From contig JBBDMM010000001.1 of NCBI GenBank assembly GCA_040878325.1, forward strand, positions 62,001 through 126,000: a stretch of DNA of 64,000 bases, written 5' to 3'. Within the stretch, counting starts at the first letter, position 1; each line of letters begins with the position of its first letter. Under the pieces are notes generated by a model. That model saw nothing but the letters and a program-made list of their open reading frames with translations, was not told the DNA's origin and did no database searches. The position numbers were made by a program, and so were the translations under genes. Positions 18,835-27,504 of the stretch are shown piece after piece. This DNA is from Acidimicrobiia bacterium (lineage in GTDB: Bacteria; Actinomycetota; Acidimicrobiia; Spongiisociales; UBA11373).

Positions 18835-21428
18835 GAGCCGTTCAGGTCCATCGCCCGGCGTACGGCCCTCGGGTCTACCGGGTCGTCACCCCGGCGGCGA
18901 TGCCAACGGTCCCACAGCACCAACATGCTCGGCAGCACGAGGATCGCCCCGACCAGGGCAAGCAAGATCGTGTAGGCGGTGACAAGGCCTAGCTGCTGGA
19001 ACGGCACCAGTGACGCGGTCATCAGGATCCCGAAGCCGGCCACGGTGGTGAGCGCCGAGCCGGCGAGGGCCCCACCGGTGTTGGTGGTCGTGGAACGGAT
19101 CGCCTCCTCGGGAGAGGCACATCGAATCCGGTCCTCCTGGTACCGGTGGGTGATGTGGATCATGTAGGGCACGCCGATCCCGATCGCCAGCGCCGACACC
19201 GTCGCGGTGACGGGGCCGAACGTCAGACCAAACACCGGGAACAGCCCGAACGCCCACAGCATCACCAGGGCCACGGGGGCGATCGTGATGAGCCCGAGGA
19301 ATGGGCGGCGCGACTCGACCCAGAAGTTGATGACCAAAAGCAACGCCGCCGCGATCACCGCGATCACCAACGAAGAGAGCTGCGAGTCGCTCATCGACGA
19401 GATGACCACGTTGGTGATGATGTAGTCCGATGTGGGGACCGCCCGCACTCCGAGGTCAGATACCGGCGCGAACGCTTCGCGCACGTCCCCCTCGAGGGTG
19501 CTTGCGCCACGCTCCCCCGCCTGCGTCGTGATCGACACCAACGCGGCGTCATACCCGCCATCCGACACATGGATCAACCGGCTCGCCTCCTCGGGGGTGG
19601 CGGCGAACAGGGCGTCATAGAGGGCGCCGACGTCGGCGCCCGGTGACACCGTCCCGTCGGGGCCGAATCCGGCGTTGGCGGCCGCAGCCGCCAGGGTCTC
19701 GTCGTAGCCCGGGAGAGCCGGGTCGAGATGTGATGCGATCAGCGAGATCACCGACTCCGCGTCTGGGAATCCGCCATACAGAACGACATTGGGAACGCCG
19801 GTCAGGTTGGCGATCGATGTCGCCATGGCATTGTGAATCTCCGCGGTGGCGAGGTTCCCGTCGGCGACCAGCACATCGGTGGTCTCCCCGAAGCCGCCGG
19901 AGAAATCGGTGATGAGGGTGTCGAAGGTCTCGAGAAGCGGGTTCGGCCGTGGCACGAAGTCGGTGATGGAGAACTCGGAACGGAGCTTGGTGACGCCGAA
20001 CATCCCGGCCGCTCCGAGCAACAGAGCCACGATCACCGTCGGCACCGCCGCCTTCTCGGCAAGCACCGAGGTCCGGCCGATCAGCTTCGGAAGGAATCGT
20101 TCGCGGGTGGCCCCCATCCCCTGGCGGGGCAGGCGACCGCCCCGCTCCGCCCGCCGGTCGAGCAGGATGCGGAAGGCGGCGACGAACGACATCATGATCA
20201 GGAACGAGGCGACGATGCCGACGGCAGCGAGTATGCCGAAGTCCCGGAGCGCTGGTATCGGGCTCACGAGGTTGGTGAGGAATCCGACGGCGGTGGTGAC
20301 GGTGGCCAGCACCAGCGCCACCCCCACGGTGTGGATCGCCCGCTCCATGCCCGCGTCGACCCCTGCGCCGTTACCAACCTCTTCGCGGTACCGGGTGGTG
20401 AGGTGGATGGCGTAGTCCACCCCGAGCCCGATCAACAGAATGGGGACGATCTGATTCATCGGCCCGAAGTCGTCGATCCATCCGAGGTACTTCGGCCCGA
20501 ACAACACGCCGATGCCGTTCATCCAGGTCACGGCCATGAAGATCGCCGCCATCGTCAGCGCCATGTCGGCAACCGTCCGTCGAATGCCGGCCAGGCGGGA
20601 CTCGTCCGAGCGGGGACGCACCCAGTAGACGAATAACAGGATCAGCATGATGATCCCTGCCGCCATGCCGAAGAGTCGACCGACTTCGGCTTCGAATTCG
20701 TCACCGCTGGCGAAGATCAACTCGAACGAGAACGGCTCGGCGGAGTAGCCGGTAGGGAGTGCGGCGGTACGAATCGCCTCTGCGACGTCTACCTGGACGT
20801 CGAGGAAGTCTTCGTAGTCGATTGCCGGATCGAAGTCCGGGGTGGAGGTCGAGTCGTCGAAGCGCGGGGCGTTGAGGAACACCAGCACGAGCCCACGCGA
20901 CGCGGTGGGGTTGTCGAGGACGCGGTCGGACGACATCAACTGCAGTGCGACCCCCGAAACCTCGGGTGGAAGCGTCTCGAGCGCGGCAGCGTACGCCTGC
21001 TTGAGCTCGGCGTCGGTGGCGGGCGCGTCGATCTCGCCGTTCGCGATCGCCTGCCGAATCGGGAACACGTACGAGACGACGGCGGGCTCGCCGGGCCGGG
21101 TGATCAAGAGTGGGGCAAGGTCGCTGCCTTCGACGATGCCGGCGACAGTCTCGACCGTGTCGAGGCCATCGAGGTCGACCACGTCGCCATCGTCGGCCGA
21201 GATGAGCACCTGGAACACCGAAGAAGACGACTCACTCCCGAACAGTTCGCTGATCTCCTCTGCCGCGATAAGCGCCTCGGCATCAGGAGCAAAGCCGTCG
21301 TTGCCGTCGGTGAGCACGATCTGCCCGGACATGTATCCGAGGAATCCCGTGATGACCAGCATCGCCACCAAAACCGCCAGCGGGCTCCGGACGACCATCC
21401 GGGCCAAGCCTCCAATGACCGTCTTCAC
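18831..21428 (-). CDS. RND superfamily (MMPL-type) transporter
   Basis: Large inner-membrane exporter of 865 residues with the MMPL/HpnN layout: TM1, a large extracytoplasmic loop, TM2-6, a cytosolic linker, TM7, a second large loop, and TM8-12. Conserved features include the LIGLGVDYAIHLTTRYREE and IGIGVPYMIHITHRYQEDR segments that follow the proton-relay helix in each half. Relatives export lipids or hydrophobic compounds; the substrate here is unknown. The GTG start has AGGAGG upstream. Coupled by overlap to the small membrane protein downstream. Confidence 0.88.
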   Translation of the reverse strand: MKTVIGGLARMVVRSPLAVLVAMLVITGFLGYMSGQIVLTDGNDGFAPDAEALIAAEEISELFGSESSSSVFQVLISADDGDVVDLDGLDTVETVAGIVEGSDLAPLLITRPGEPAVVSYVFPIRQAIANGEIDAPATDAELKQAYAAALETLPPEVSGVALQLMSSDRVLDNPTASRGLVLVFLNAPRFDDSTSTPDFDPAIDYEDFLDVQVDVAEAIRTAALPTGYSAEPFSFELIFASGDEFEAEVGRLFGMAAGIIMLILLFVYWVRPRSDESRLAGIRRTVADMALTMAAIFMAVTWMNGIGVLFGPKYLGWIDDFGPMNQIVPILLIGLGVDYAIHLTTRYREEVGNGAGVDAGMERAIHTVGVALVLATVTTAVGFLTNLVSPIPALRDFGILAAVGIVASFLIMMSFVAAFRILLDRRAERGGRLPRQGMGATRERFLPKLIGRTSVLAEKAAVPTVIVALLLGAAGMFGVTKLRSEFSITDFVPRPNPLLETFDTLITDFSGGFGETTDVLVADGNLATAEIHNAMATSIANLTGVPNVVLYGGFPDAESVISLIASHLDPALPGYDETLAAAAANAGFGPDGTVSPGADVGALYDALFAATPEEASRLIHVSDGGYDAALVSITTQAGERGASTLEGDVREAFAPVSDLGVRAVPTSDYIITNVVISSMSDSQLSSLVIAVIAAALLLVINFWVESRRPFLGLITIAPVALVMLWAFGLFPVFGLTFGPVTATVSALAIGIGVPYMIHITHRYQEDRIRCASPEEAIRSTTTNTGGALAGSALTTVAGFGILMTASLVPFQQLGLVTAYTILLALVGAILVLPSMLVLWDRWHRRRGDDPVDPRAVRRAMDLNGS

Positions 21429-21496
21429 GCCCGATTCCTCCTGGACTGCCTGATAACGGCCGCAAGGCTACGACGAGTCGACGCCGCGTCAAAAGA

Positions 21497-21524
21497 CCCG
21501 CTGCCCGCTACCCGCCGAGTCTCC
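21497..21524. repeat. Short heptamer array upstream of the MMPL gene
   Basis: CCCGCTG, CCCGCTA, CCCGCCG, AGTCTCC on the plus strand. The same two unit types (CCCGCTG-like and AGTCTCC/CTGGAGA-like) adjoin each other in the secF-apt gap. It lies in the 176-nt gap between the lipoprotein stop and the MMPL start, which is otherwise without recognisable features. Confidence 0.65.
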
Positions 21525-21604
21525 TCTCGGAGATCGCCGAGCATGCGGGAGAGTGCCTGCCGGGCGGGCTGCGGGGGCCAGCGTTTTCGCCGCGCCCGGC
21601 CGCC

Positions 21605-22024
21605 TCAGGCGTTGGGGTTGTCGTAGTAGACGAGAACGCCACCGTCGACCGTGCCGAGGATCTCATATGGGGTCTCGGTCCACTTGACCTGGGCCAAACC
21701 GCTGTCCGCGTCAGCCTGCTCCAGTGCCATACCCTCGACGGAGAACCCGTCGACAACGATGGTCGCGCCGCCCGGTTGCGGGGGGTACGACTCCAAGATC
21801 ATGTCGGCCAGCAGCACGGTCCCGTCCTCCAACACGAACAGGTACCCCGTCACCAGCACGGGAGCATTGCCATCCAACGCCAACGCGTCCGCCACGGAGA
21901 TCGGGGCGCCCACCGCCACCCGACCGCCGTCGGGTCCGGAGGTCGTGGTCGGCTCGTCCGCAGTGGCATCGCCGCACGCTGCCACCACCAACGCCAACGC
22001 CAGCAGGGCGATATATCTCTTCAT
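21605..22024 (-). CDS. Hypothetical lipoprotein
   Basis: 139-residue exported protein. A signal peptide with lipobox VAAC (MKRYIALLALALVVAAC) ends at Cys 17, so it is probably lipid-anchored outside the membrane. The mature part is small and acidic with the pattern PISVADALALDGNAPVLVTGYLF, suggesting a beta-rich domain; no family recognised. AAAGGAG lies 4 nt before the ATG. It lies downstream of thrS on the same strand, separated by a strong hairpin, so it is probably transcribed separately. Confidence 0.75.
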   Translation of the reverse strand: MKRYIALLALALVVAACGDATADEPTTTSGPDGGRVAVGAPISVADALALDGNAPVLVTGYLFVLEDGTVLLADMILESYPPQPGGATIVVDGFSVEGMALEQADADSGLAQVKWTETPYEILGTVDGGVLVYYDNPNA

Positions 22025-22058
22025 GGGTCTCCTTTGGCCGCTCTGACGGCCGAAACCG

Positions 22059-22085
22059 CCAGGCGGTTCCCGACCAACCGCCTGG
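22059..22085 (-). terminator. Perfect 10-bp hairpin after thrS
   Basis: CCAGGCGGTT and AACCGCCTGG form a perfect 10-bp stem with a 7-nt loop, 47 nt after the thrS stop in the minus direction. A second small stem GGCCG/CGGCC follows at 22036-22051. There is no clean U-tract, so a terminator role is plausible but not proven; it is also the hairpin part of the repeat element at this locus. Confidence 0.5.
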
Positions 22086-22100
22086 GTCGGTTCTTGCGCA

Positions 22101-22135
22101 AGGCGGAAGGCGGATGGTGGAAGGCTGGCGGCTAC
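22101..22135. repeat. Heptamer array at the 3' end of thrS
   Basis: AGGCGGA, AGGCGGA, TGGTGGA, AGGCTGG, CGGCTAC in exact 7-nt steps. The thrS stop codon (22132-22134) lies in the last unit. On the minus strand the array is followed by GCAAGA (22097-22092) and then the 10-bp hairpin. Confidence 0.8.
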
Positions 22136-24060
22136 CGCGGCGGACGGCAGAGCTCCAGCAACTCGTCAGCCGCCTCGGACACGGCGATCCCCCGTCGTTC
22201 TTCCTCACTCCCGCGAAGGCGGATCCCGACGGTGGAGGCCTCGACGTCGTTGTCGCCCACCACCAACACTGCCGGGTGCTTGGCGGTAATGGCACGGCGC
22301 ACCTTTTCACCCACGGTGTCGTCGGACTGATCCACCTCCACTCGCAATCCGGCGCGGCGCAGGTCGGTGGCGACCTGGGTGGCGTAGTCGCCATGCCGAT
22401 CGGCCACCGGGACGACCGTCGCCTGGACCGGCGACAGCCACCCTGGCAGGGCGCCGGCGTAGTGCTCGAGCATCACCGCGAAGAAGCGCTCGATCGATCC
22501 CATCAGCGCCCGATGGATCATCACCGGGCGCTGGCGGCTGTTGTCAGCCGAGGTGTATTCGAGGTCGAAATTGGCCGGCTGCCCGAAGTCGACCTGCAGC
22601 GTCCCCATCTGCCACCGACGGCCGATCGCATCGCGGATGTGGATGTCGATCTTCGGTCCGTAAAAGGCTCCCTCGCCCTCGGCCACCTGATAGTTCAGCC
22701 CGGCATTGTCGAGAGCCAGCCGCAACGCGTCGGTGGCCTTCTCCCACAGATCGTCGCTGCCTACATACTTCTCGGGCTTCGTCGACAGGTCGGCGTCGAA
22801 TTCGACGAACCCGAAATCGCGATCGACCATCAGCACGAAGTCGAGGAGGGTCTGCAGTTCCTGCTCCACCTGATCCTCGGTGCAGAAAATGTGGCTGTCG
22901 TCCTGAGTGAAGCCCCGGGCGCGCAGCAGGCCCTGGACCACGCCCGATCGCTCGTAGCGATACACGGTGCCCAGTTCGAAGAGCCTCATCGGCAGCTCGC
23001 GGTACGACCGCGGATGCGCCTGATAGATGAGGATGTGGCCCGGGCAATTCATCGGCTTGATCATGTAGCGCTCGCCCTCGTCGACCTCGATCGCCGGGTA
23101 CATGTTTTCGGCGTAGAAGTCGACATGCTTGGAGATTTCCCAGAGCCGACGGCGGGCGATGTGCGGCGTCGCCACCAACTGGTAGTCATGGCTCAGGTGC
23201 GTGCGGCGCGAGTAATCCTCCATCACCATCCGGGTCAACGCGCCCTTCGGATGCCACACCGCCAGCCCGCTGCCCAGCTCCTCGGGGAAGGAGAACAGGT
23301 CCAACTCGGCGCCGAGCTTGCGGTGGTCGCGTTTGCGCGCCTCCTCGATTCGATATAGGTACTGCTCGAGCGCGTCGCGGCTCTCCCACGCCGTGCCGTA
23401 AATGCGCTGAAGCTGCGGGTTCTTCTCGTCACCCCGCCAATAGGCCCCGGAGGTTCGCAGCAGCTTGAACGCGGAAAGCCGCCCGGTCGACGGAAGGTGC
23501 GGGCCCCGGCACAGGTCGGTGAACCCGTTGTTGCGATACACCGATACCGCTTCGCCGGAGGCACCCTCGGCCTCTTCGACCGACTGGATGATCTCGGTCT
23601 TGAAGGGATGGGCGGCGAACTCGGCGAGGGCCTCCTGTTTCGACAACTCGTCTCGTACGAACGGCTGGTCGAGGGAGACGATCTCGGCCATGCGCGCCTC
23701 TATCGCCTCGAGGTCCTCTGGAGTGAACGCCCGCCCGATGTCGAAGTCGTAGTAGAAGCCGTCCTCGATCGGGGGCCCGATGGCGAATGTCGCCTCCGGG
23801 AACAAGTGCAACACAGCCTGGGCGAGGATGTGCGCAGCCGAGTGACGCAGGATATGGCGCCCCTCTTCGGTGGCCGCGGTGACCACCTCGAGGCGCCCCG
23901 TTTCCGGGAGCGGCCGCGAGAGGTCGAACGCTTCTCCATCGACCTTCACCGCCACCGCCGCCTTGGCAAGGCGCGGGCCGATGACGAGAGCGGCGTCCAA
24001 CCCGGTCGCGCCGTCCTCGACCTCGAGGACCTTTCCGTCGGGAAGCGTCAGCCTGGGCAT
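22132..24060 (-). CDS. thrS: Threonyl-tRNA synthetase
   Basis: Class II synthetase that charges tRNA-Thr. I chose the ATG at 24060, giving 642 residues with the expected N-terminal TGS domain (MPRLTLPDGKVLEVEDGAT). The editing/SAD region has HSAAHILAQAVLHLFP, the catalytic core follows with MNCPGHILIYQ, RYERSGVVQGLLRARGFTQDDSHIFC and MIHRALMGSIERF, and the C-terminal anticodon-binding domain ends near the stop. Nothing resembling a ribosome binding site precedes the ATG; TACCCT lies 9 nt upstream and may be the -10 of a near-leaderless transcript. In many actinobacteria thrS lies beside pgsA-patA-pimA; here other genes separate them. Confidence 0.97.
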   Translation of the reverse strand: MPRLTLPDGKVLEVEDGATGLDAALVIGPRLAKAAVAVKVDGEAFDLSRPLPETGRLEVVTAATEEGRHILRHSAAHILAQAVLHLFPEATFAIGPPIEDGFYYDFDIGRAFTPEDLEAIEARMAEIVSLDQPFVRDELSKQEALAEFAAHPFKTEIIQSVEEAEGASGEAVSVYRNNGFTDLCRGPHLPSTGRLSAFKLLRTSGAYWRGDEKNPQLQRIYGTAWESRDALEQYLYRIEEARKRDHRKLGAELDLFSFPEELGSGLAVWHPKGALTRMVMEDYSRRTHLSHDYQLVATPHIARRRLWEISKHVDFYAENMYPAIEVDEGERYMIKPMNCPGHILIYQAHPRSYRELPMRLFELGTVYRYERSGVVQGLLRARGFTQDDSHIFCTEDQVEQELQTLLDFVLMVDRDFGFVEFDADLSTKPEKYVGSDDLWEKATDALRLALDNAGLNYQVAEGEGAFYGPKIDIHIRDAIGRRWQMGTLQVDFGQPANFDLEYTSADNSRQRPVMIHRALMGSIERFFAVMLEHYAGALPGWLSPVQATVVPVADRHGDYATQVATDLRRAGLRVEVDQSDDTVGEKVRRAITAKHPAVLVVGDNDVEASTVGIRLRGSEEERRGIAVSEAADELLELCRPPR

Positions 24061-24154
24061 GGGAGCGCAAGGGTAGTGAGGCCCAGCCCGAGCCCCGGCT
24101 ACCGCTCGAGCCAGACGAGATTCCGGCTGCGGATGTCGCCGGAACTGGTGGTGC

Positions 24155-24865
24155 CTACTCGTCCTGTCGCATGTCTCTCCGAGACGCGCTTTCGGGTTCC
24201 GGCTGTGGCTGGGGCTGTGGCCGTGGCTGTCGCTGCCACGGCACTCCCAGCTTCGGAAGCAGGTAACGATCGAGGCCGTACCAGCCGGCATTGCGCCAGG
24301 CGAGCACCAGGAACAGCGACACCAGCACCATCCCCGGGTTCGCCCCTGAGCTTCCGGCGAACATGAACGAGAAATTGAGCAACGCGCCGAGAAAGGCCGC
24401 TATCCCGGTGAATGCTCCGACGATCAGGGCGATTCCGATGGCGAACTCACCAATTGCCACCATCGGGCCGAGAATCGGATGAAAGTCGTCACGCACGAAC
24501 TCGAGGAAGTTGACGTACCAGGAGTAGGCGACATCGGGGTGCGGGCCTTGGGATGCTTCGATCGCCCTGGCGGCGAATCCAGCCACCGAGTCGCCGACAC
24601 CCCGGAAGACCTCGGTGCCATCGGCGGTGACGACGGTTCCCGAGCGAACCCATCCGATGGAACCGCTACCCGTCAGCGAGAACTCGCTGCCCCACTCCCA
24701 TACCTTCCAGGTGATGTTGCCGCCAAAGACTTTGCCCCAGCCGGCGTGCAGCCATTCCCAACCGAGCCACAGGCGGGCCCCCAACCAAAGCCACGCCGTC
24801 CTGCTGGAGCCGAATAGCCACTTGGACCATCGGGGCTCGTCGAACTGAACCACGGTCGTCGTCAT
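24155..24865 (-). CDS. DoxX-family membrane protein
   Basis: DoxX/TQO small-subunit-like quinone-associated membrane protein of 236 residues. The first helix region (WLWLGARLWLGWEWLHAGWGKV) and three further helices toward the C-terminus, including AIGEFAIGIALIVGAFTGIAAFLGALLNFSFM, match the DoxX pattern. Its function in this organism is unknown. I chose the ATG at 24865 because GAGGGG lies just upstream. The C-terminal tail is a Gln-Pro-rich stretch (PRPQPQPQPEPE) encoded by a hexamer repeat, which is unlike the family and looks like repeat invasion of the gene end. Confidence 0.82.
   Translation of the reverse strand: MTTTVVQFDEPRWSKWLFGSSRTAWLWLGARLWLGWEWLHAGWGKVFGGNITWKVWEWGSEFSLTGSGSIGWVRSGTVVTADGTEVFRGVGDSVAGFAARAIEASQGPHPDVAYSWYVNFLEFVRDDFHPILGPMVAIGEFAIGIALIVGAFTGIAAFLGALLNFSFMFAGSSGANPGMVLVSLFLVLAWRNAGWYGLDRYLLPKLGVPWQRQPRPQPQPQPEPESASRRDMRQDE
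24201..24236. repeat. Hexamer array inside the doxX 3' end
   Basis: GGCTGT, GGCTGG, GGCTGT, GGCCGT, GGCTGT, CGCTGC on the plus strand. On the minus strand it encodes the Gln-Pro/Arg tail of the DoxX protein. A weaker hexamer run (CCCAGC, CCGAGC, CCCGGC) lies in the following gap near 24081-24098. Confidence 0.7.
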
Positions 24866-24971
24866 GATCACCCCTCTTCGATGACGGGCAGGATAGATGG
24901 AGGCGCCGATGGACAGCCACCAGCGTTCCGACCAGGCCGTGGGCTACCGGACGGACGAGGCCCGGCCGGTG

Positions 24972-25145
24972 CTATCCGAAGTGCTTGCCGCAGCCGGGGC
25001 AGGAGGAATCGTCTTCGAAGGTGCTCGTGCGGCACCACGGGCAGGGCAGGTCGGGGTCGATGGGATCGTGGAGCAGTACCAGGCGATGCGATCGCCCGCC
25101 GACAGCGGCCATTCCGATGATGAGCGTTGTGACGATCGCGAACAT
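24972..25145 (-). CDS. 57-residue zinc-ribbon protein with N-terminal helix
   Basis: A short gene with a good ribosome binding site (GAGGAG, 6 nt before the ATG at 25145). The product starts with a hydrophobic stretch (MFAIVTTLIIGMAAVGG) and ends with a zinc-ribbon-like knuckle pair, CPWC and CPGC, separated by 11 residues. That layout suggests a membrane-tethered small zinc-binding protein. Codon use matches the window. It lies upstream of doxX on the same strand, about 100 nt away. No function can be assigned. Confidence 0.72.
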   Translation of the reverse strand: MFAIVTTLIIGMAAVGGRSHRLVLLHDPIDPDLPCPWCRTSTFEDDSSCPGCGKHFG

Positions 25146-25257
25146 GGTTTCTCCTCGATCGACCGAAGGACGAGCGTAGAACGCCGTCGCGCGCCGACCA
25201 AGGACCTCCGCGCCCGCCGGGCAGGCCGGTCCCTGCCCTCCCTAGAGTCTGGGCTTC

Positions 25258-26256
25258 ATGTCACGCGTCGGATTGGTCCTGGGTGGTGGTGGCGTCACCG
25301 GAGCCGCCTTCAATTTCGGATCCCTCTTCTCGTTGCGAATGGCCACGGGGTGGGAACCCAATGACGCCGACGTCATCGTCGGCACCTCATCGGGGGCAGT
25401 GGCGGCCGCCCTCATTCGGTCGGGCCATCTCGACCTGGAGTCGATCGTTGGCGACGTCCGCGGCGCCCCGCAGCTGTCGCGGCTTCTGGGTCGCATCATC
25501 TACCGGCGGATCCGGCCGACGGGGATGGGCCGCTGGGTGAGGCACGGCCTGATTCCCGGCCTCCGCAAGCCGGGGGTGAGACTGGCACTCGGTTGCCCGG
25601 CCCGATACAGCACCGCCGGTATCCAGGAGTGGCTCGAGCGAGCGATGGGCGACGCCGCCGCCAGCTGGCCCGACCGTCCGACGACCATCGTTGCGTATCA
25701 ACTCGAGGCAAAGGAGCGGGTCGCCTTCGGTACGGTCGGCAGCCCGGATGCCGGCCTCGGAGTAGTCGTGGCCGCTTCGACCGCGGTGCCGATGGTCTTC
25801 GAGCCCGTGCTGATCGAAGGCCGTCATTACGTCGACGGTGGTATCGCCAGTGGAACCAATGCCGACCTGGTGCTCGGATCGGCCGAGCCTCTCGACCTGG
25901 TGATCGTGGTGGCTCCGATGGCCTCGATCGAACAGCGTCCTGACGCCCGCTTCTATGAGGGCGTCGTCGATCGCCTTGGGGGCTCCGCCCTCACCGCCGA
26001 GCTGGACGCCATCCGCACCGCGTGGCCCGAGACCGAGATCGTGGTGCTTCGTCCCGACCGGTCGGTCCTCGCCGAGACCCGACCCAATCCGCTGGATCCG
26101 GCGGCTGCCTTGCCGGCCTTCTTGCGGACCCTGCGCTCGATGCGGAGAACCCTTGGATCGCCTCAGGTATGGCCGGTGCTCGAACGCCACCTCGTCGCCC
26201 GCAAGCGGCGCTATCCCTGGAAGCGGGAACCGCAGGTCGTCGCCAAGGTCAGATGA
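25258..26256 (+). CDS. Patatin-like phospholipase family protein
   Basis: Serine acyl hydrolase of the patatin/RssA type, 332 residues. The oxyanion-hole glycine run GLVLGGGGVTGAAF is at the N-terminus, the nucleophile elbow GTSSG lies near residues 43-47, and the catalytic Asp is in YVDGGIASGTNADL near 200. These give a complete Ser-Asp dyad, so it is probably active on lipids; the substrate is unknown. TAGAGT lies 9 nt before the ATG, and there is no ribosome binding site. Divergent from the zinc-ribbon gene. Confidence 0.88.
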   Translation: MSRVGLVLGGGGVTGAAFNFGSLFSLRMATGWEPNDADVIVGTSSGAVAAALIRSGHLDLESIVGDVRGAPQLSRLLGRIIYRRIRPTGMGRWVRHGLIPGLRKPGVRLALGCPARYSTAGIQEWLERAMGDAAASWPDRPTTIVAYQLEAKERVAFGTVGSPDAGLGVVVAASTAVPMVFEPVLIEGRHYVDGGIASGTNADLVLGSAEPLDLVIVVAPMASIEQRPDARFYEGVVDRLGGSALTAELDAIRTAWPETEIVVLRPDRSVLAETRPNPLDPAAALPAFLRTLRSMRRTLGSPQVWPVLERHLVARKRRYPWKREPQVVAKVR

Positions 26257-26336
26257 CGAGGGGCAATGGCGGCATCGGGCTCGCGACCGATCAGCCATCT
26301 ACGCTTGCATCCGCAGGCAAGCCGAGGAGACGAGCC

Positions 26337-26624
26337 GTGACCCAGATACCGAACGAGAAGCCTGTCTGGCAGACCCGACGCTTTCGCCTCATTGTCTTCT
26401 ACGGGTCCCTGGGGCTGCTGGCGCTGATCCTGATCCTGCAGAACTTCGACACCACCGAGGTTCAATTCCTCTTCTGGCGCGCTGAAGCAGCCCTGGCCTG
26501 GGTGCTGATCACATTCATGATCCTCGGGGCGGGAGTCGACGAGCTCGTCCGGGTGCTGGTTCGGCGCCGGCATAGCAAGAGGGCCGCGGCGATGCCACGG
26601 GAACACCCCGACTCCGAGTTCTGA
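26337..26624 (+). CDS. LapA-domain (DUF1049) membrane protein
   Basis: 95-residue protein with two transmembrane helices (LIVFYGSLGLLALILILQN and ALAWVLITFMILGAGVDELV), joined by the NFDTTEVQFLFWRAEA loop that marks the LapA/DUF1049 family. The C-terminal tail is basic. The GTG at 26337 is chosen because GAGGAG lies 7-8 nt upstream. TACGCT near 26290 could be the promoter. It lies 80 nt downstream of the patatin gene. Function in Gram-positive bacteria is unclear. Confidence 0.78.
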   Translation: MTQIPNEKPVWQTRRFRLIVFYGSLGLLALILILQNFDTTEVQFLFWRAEAALAWVLITFMILGAGVDELVRVLVRRRHSKRAAAMPREHPDSEF

Positions 26625-26635
26625 ACCGCCCGGGG

Positions 26636-27109
26636 TCACACCCGCGGGGCTGGAAAGAGTGCGGGCGCCTTTCGCCCGGTGACTTCCTCGTCACCCCATG
26701 TGTCGTGGTACCAGACGTGGCGCAGCATCAGTCGAGCCTGCTCGATCCATTGGACGATCTTTGCCTTCGTCGGCAGTCGCTTGATGTCACGCTCCACCGC
26801 TGAGGCCACTTCGATCTCGTCCGCCAATTGGGCAGGGTTCCGGGTGCTCAGGTCGGCGATATCGTCGACGCCGGCCCTCACGAGGAGACGGGCGTAATCA
26901 TCGCTGACACCCTTGACCCGCATGAGGTCGGCGCGCTGAACCCAGTTGGCGACACGCTGGATCGGGATCTTGGTCTCGCGGGCTATTTCCCGGCGCCCGT
27001 CAGGAGTGCTGCCCCAGGTGAGCAGTCGAGCCGTTCCCTTGATCCCGGCGGACTGCAGCCGCTCGATCTGCTTGTCGGTGATCCCTTTGAGGCTGGTCAG
27101 GCTGGCCAT
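26636..27109 (-). CDS. DUF4332 helix-hairpin-helix protein
   Basis: 157-residue protein that matches the DUF4332 type: a tandem of helix-hairpin-helix-like units, visible as GITDKQIERLQSAGIKGTARLLTWG and KGVSDDYARLLVRAGVDDIADLSTRNPAQL. Such proteins may bind DNA or other partners non-specifically; no enzyme motif is seen. I chose the ATG at 27109; an upstream TTG would add 10 residues. It converges with the LapA-like gene, with only 11 nt between the stops. Confidence 0.72.
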   Translation of the reverse strand: MASLTSLKGITDKQIERLQSAGIKGTARLLTWGSTPDGRREIARETKIPIQRVANWVQRADLMRVKGVSDDYARLLVRAGVDDIADLSTRNPAQLADEIEVASAVERDIKRLPTKAKIVQWIEQARLMLRHVWYHDTWGDEEVTGRKAPALFPAPRV

Positions 27110-27169
27110 CTGATCTCGGTTTCTGTTGCCTGGCCTCAAATTACCAAGATCGCACCACCCGGGCCGGTA

Positions 27170-27457
27170 TCAGACCGCCCAGCGCTGCTGTTCGGCGGCG
27201 AAGTCAGGCTGGTAGGCCTCGTCCTGGTCGTCGAGAAGCACCGCCGAGCCGCCCGGTCGAAGAATGATCGCCCCTGCGGGAAAGGGGCCATCGACACCCC
27301 ACAATTCGTCGATGCCGACCGCACGCGCCAGATCGTGGTTGCAGCGGCCTCGCTCGCAACTGTCGTAGGGGTCCGGAGTGTTTGCAGGTTCCACCGAGTG
27401 GCAATCGGCACCCTGCCGAGGGGCCTTTACCCATCCCTGGGTGTCGCTGCTGCCCAT
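27170..27457 (-). CDS. Hypothetical 95-residue protein
   Basis: Not recognised. The frame has good GC3 and an acceptable GGGAG 8 nt before the ATG. The product is acidic, with Cys residues clustered in the first half (DCHSVEP, YDSCERGRCNHD), and ends with GAIILRPGGSAVLLDDQDEAYQPDF. It fills an otherwise empty gap between the DUF4332 and holin-like genes. Competing frames on the same strand are Arg/Ser-rich shadows. Moderately convincing only. Confidence 0.5.
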   Translation of the reverse strand: MGSSDTQGWVKAPRQGADCHSVEPANTPDPYDSCERGRCNHDLARAVGIDELWGVDGPFPAGAIILRPGGSAVLLDDQDEAYQPDFAAEQQRWAV

Positions 27458-27491
27458 CGCCGCGACTCCCGGCTTGCCGCCAGCGGACGGG

Positions 27492-27497
27492 TAGGGT
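27492..27497 (+). promoter_or_regulatory. Leaderless -10 element for the holin-like gene
   Basis: TAGGGT, 7 nt, then ATG at 27505, with no ribosome binding site. A clear example of the leaderless promoter layout in this window. Confidence 0.6.
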
Positions 27498-27504
27498 TGG
27501 CGGG

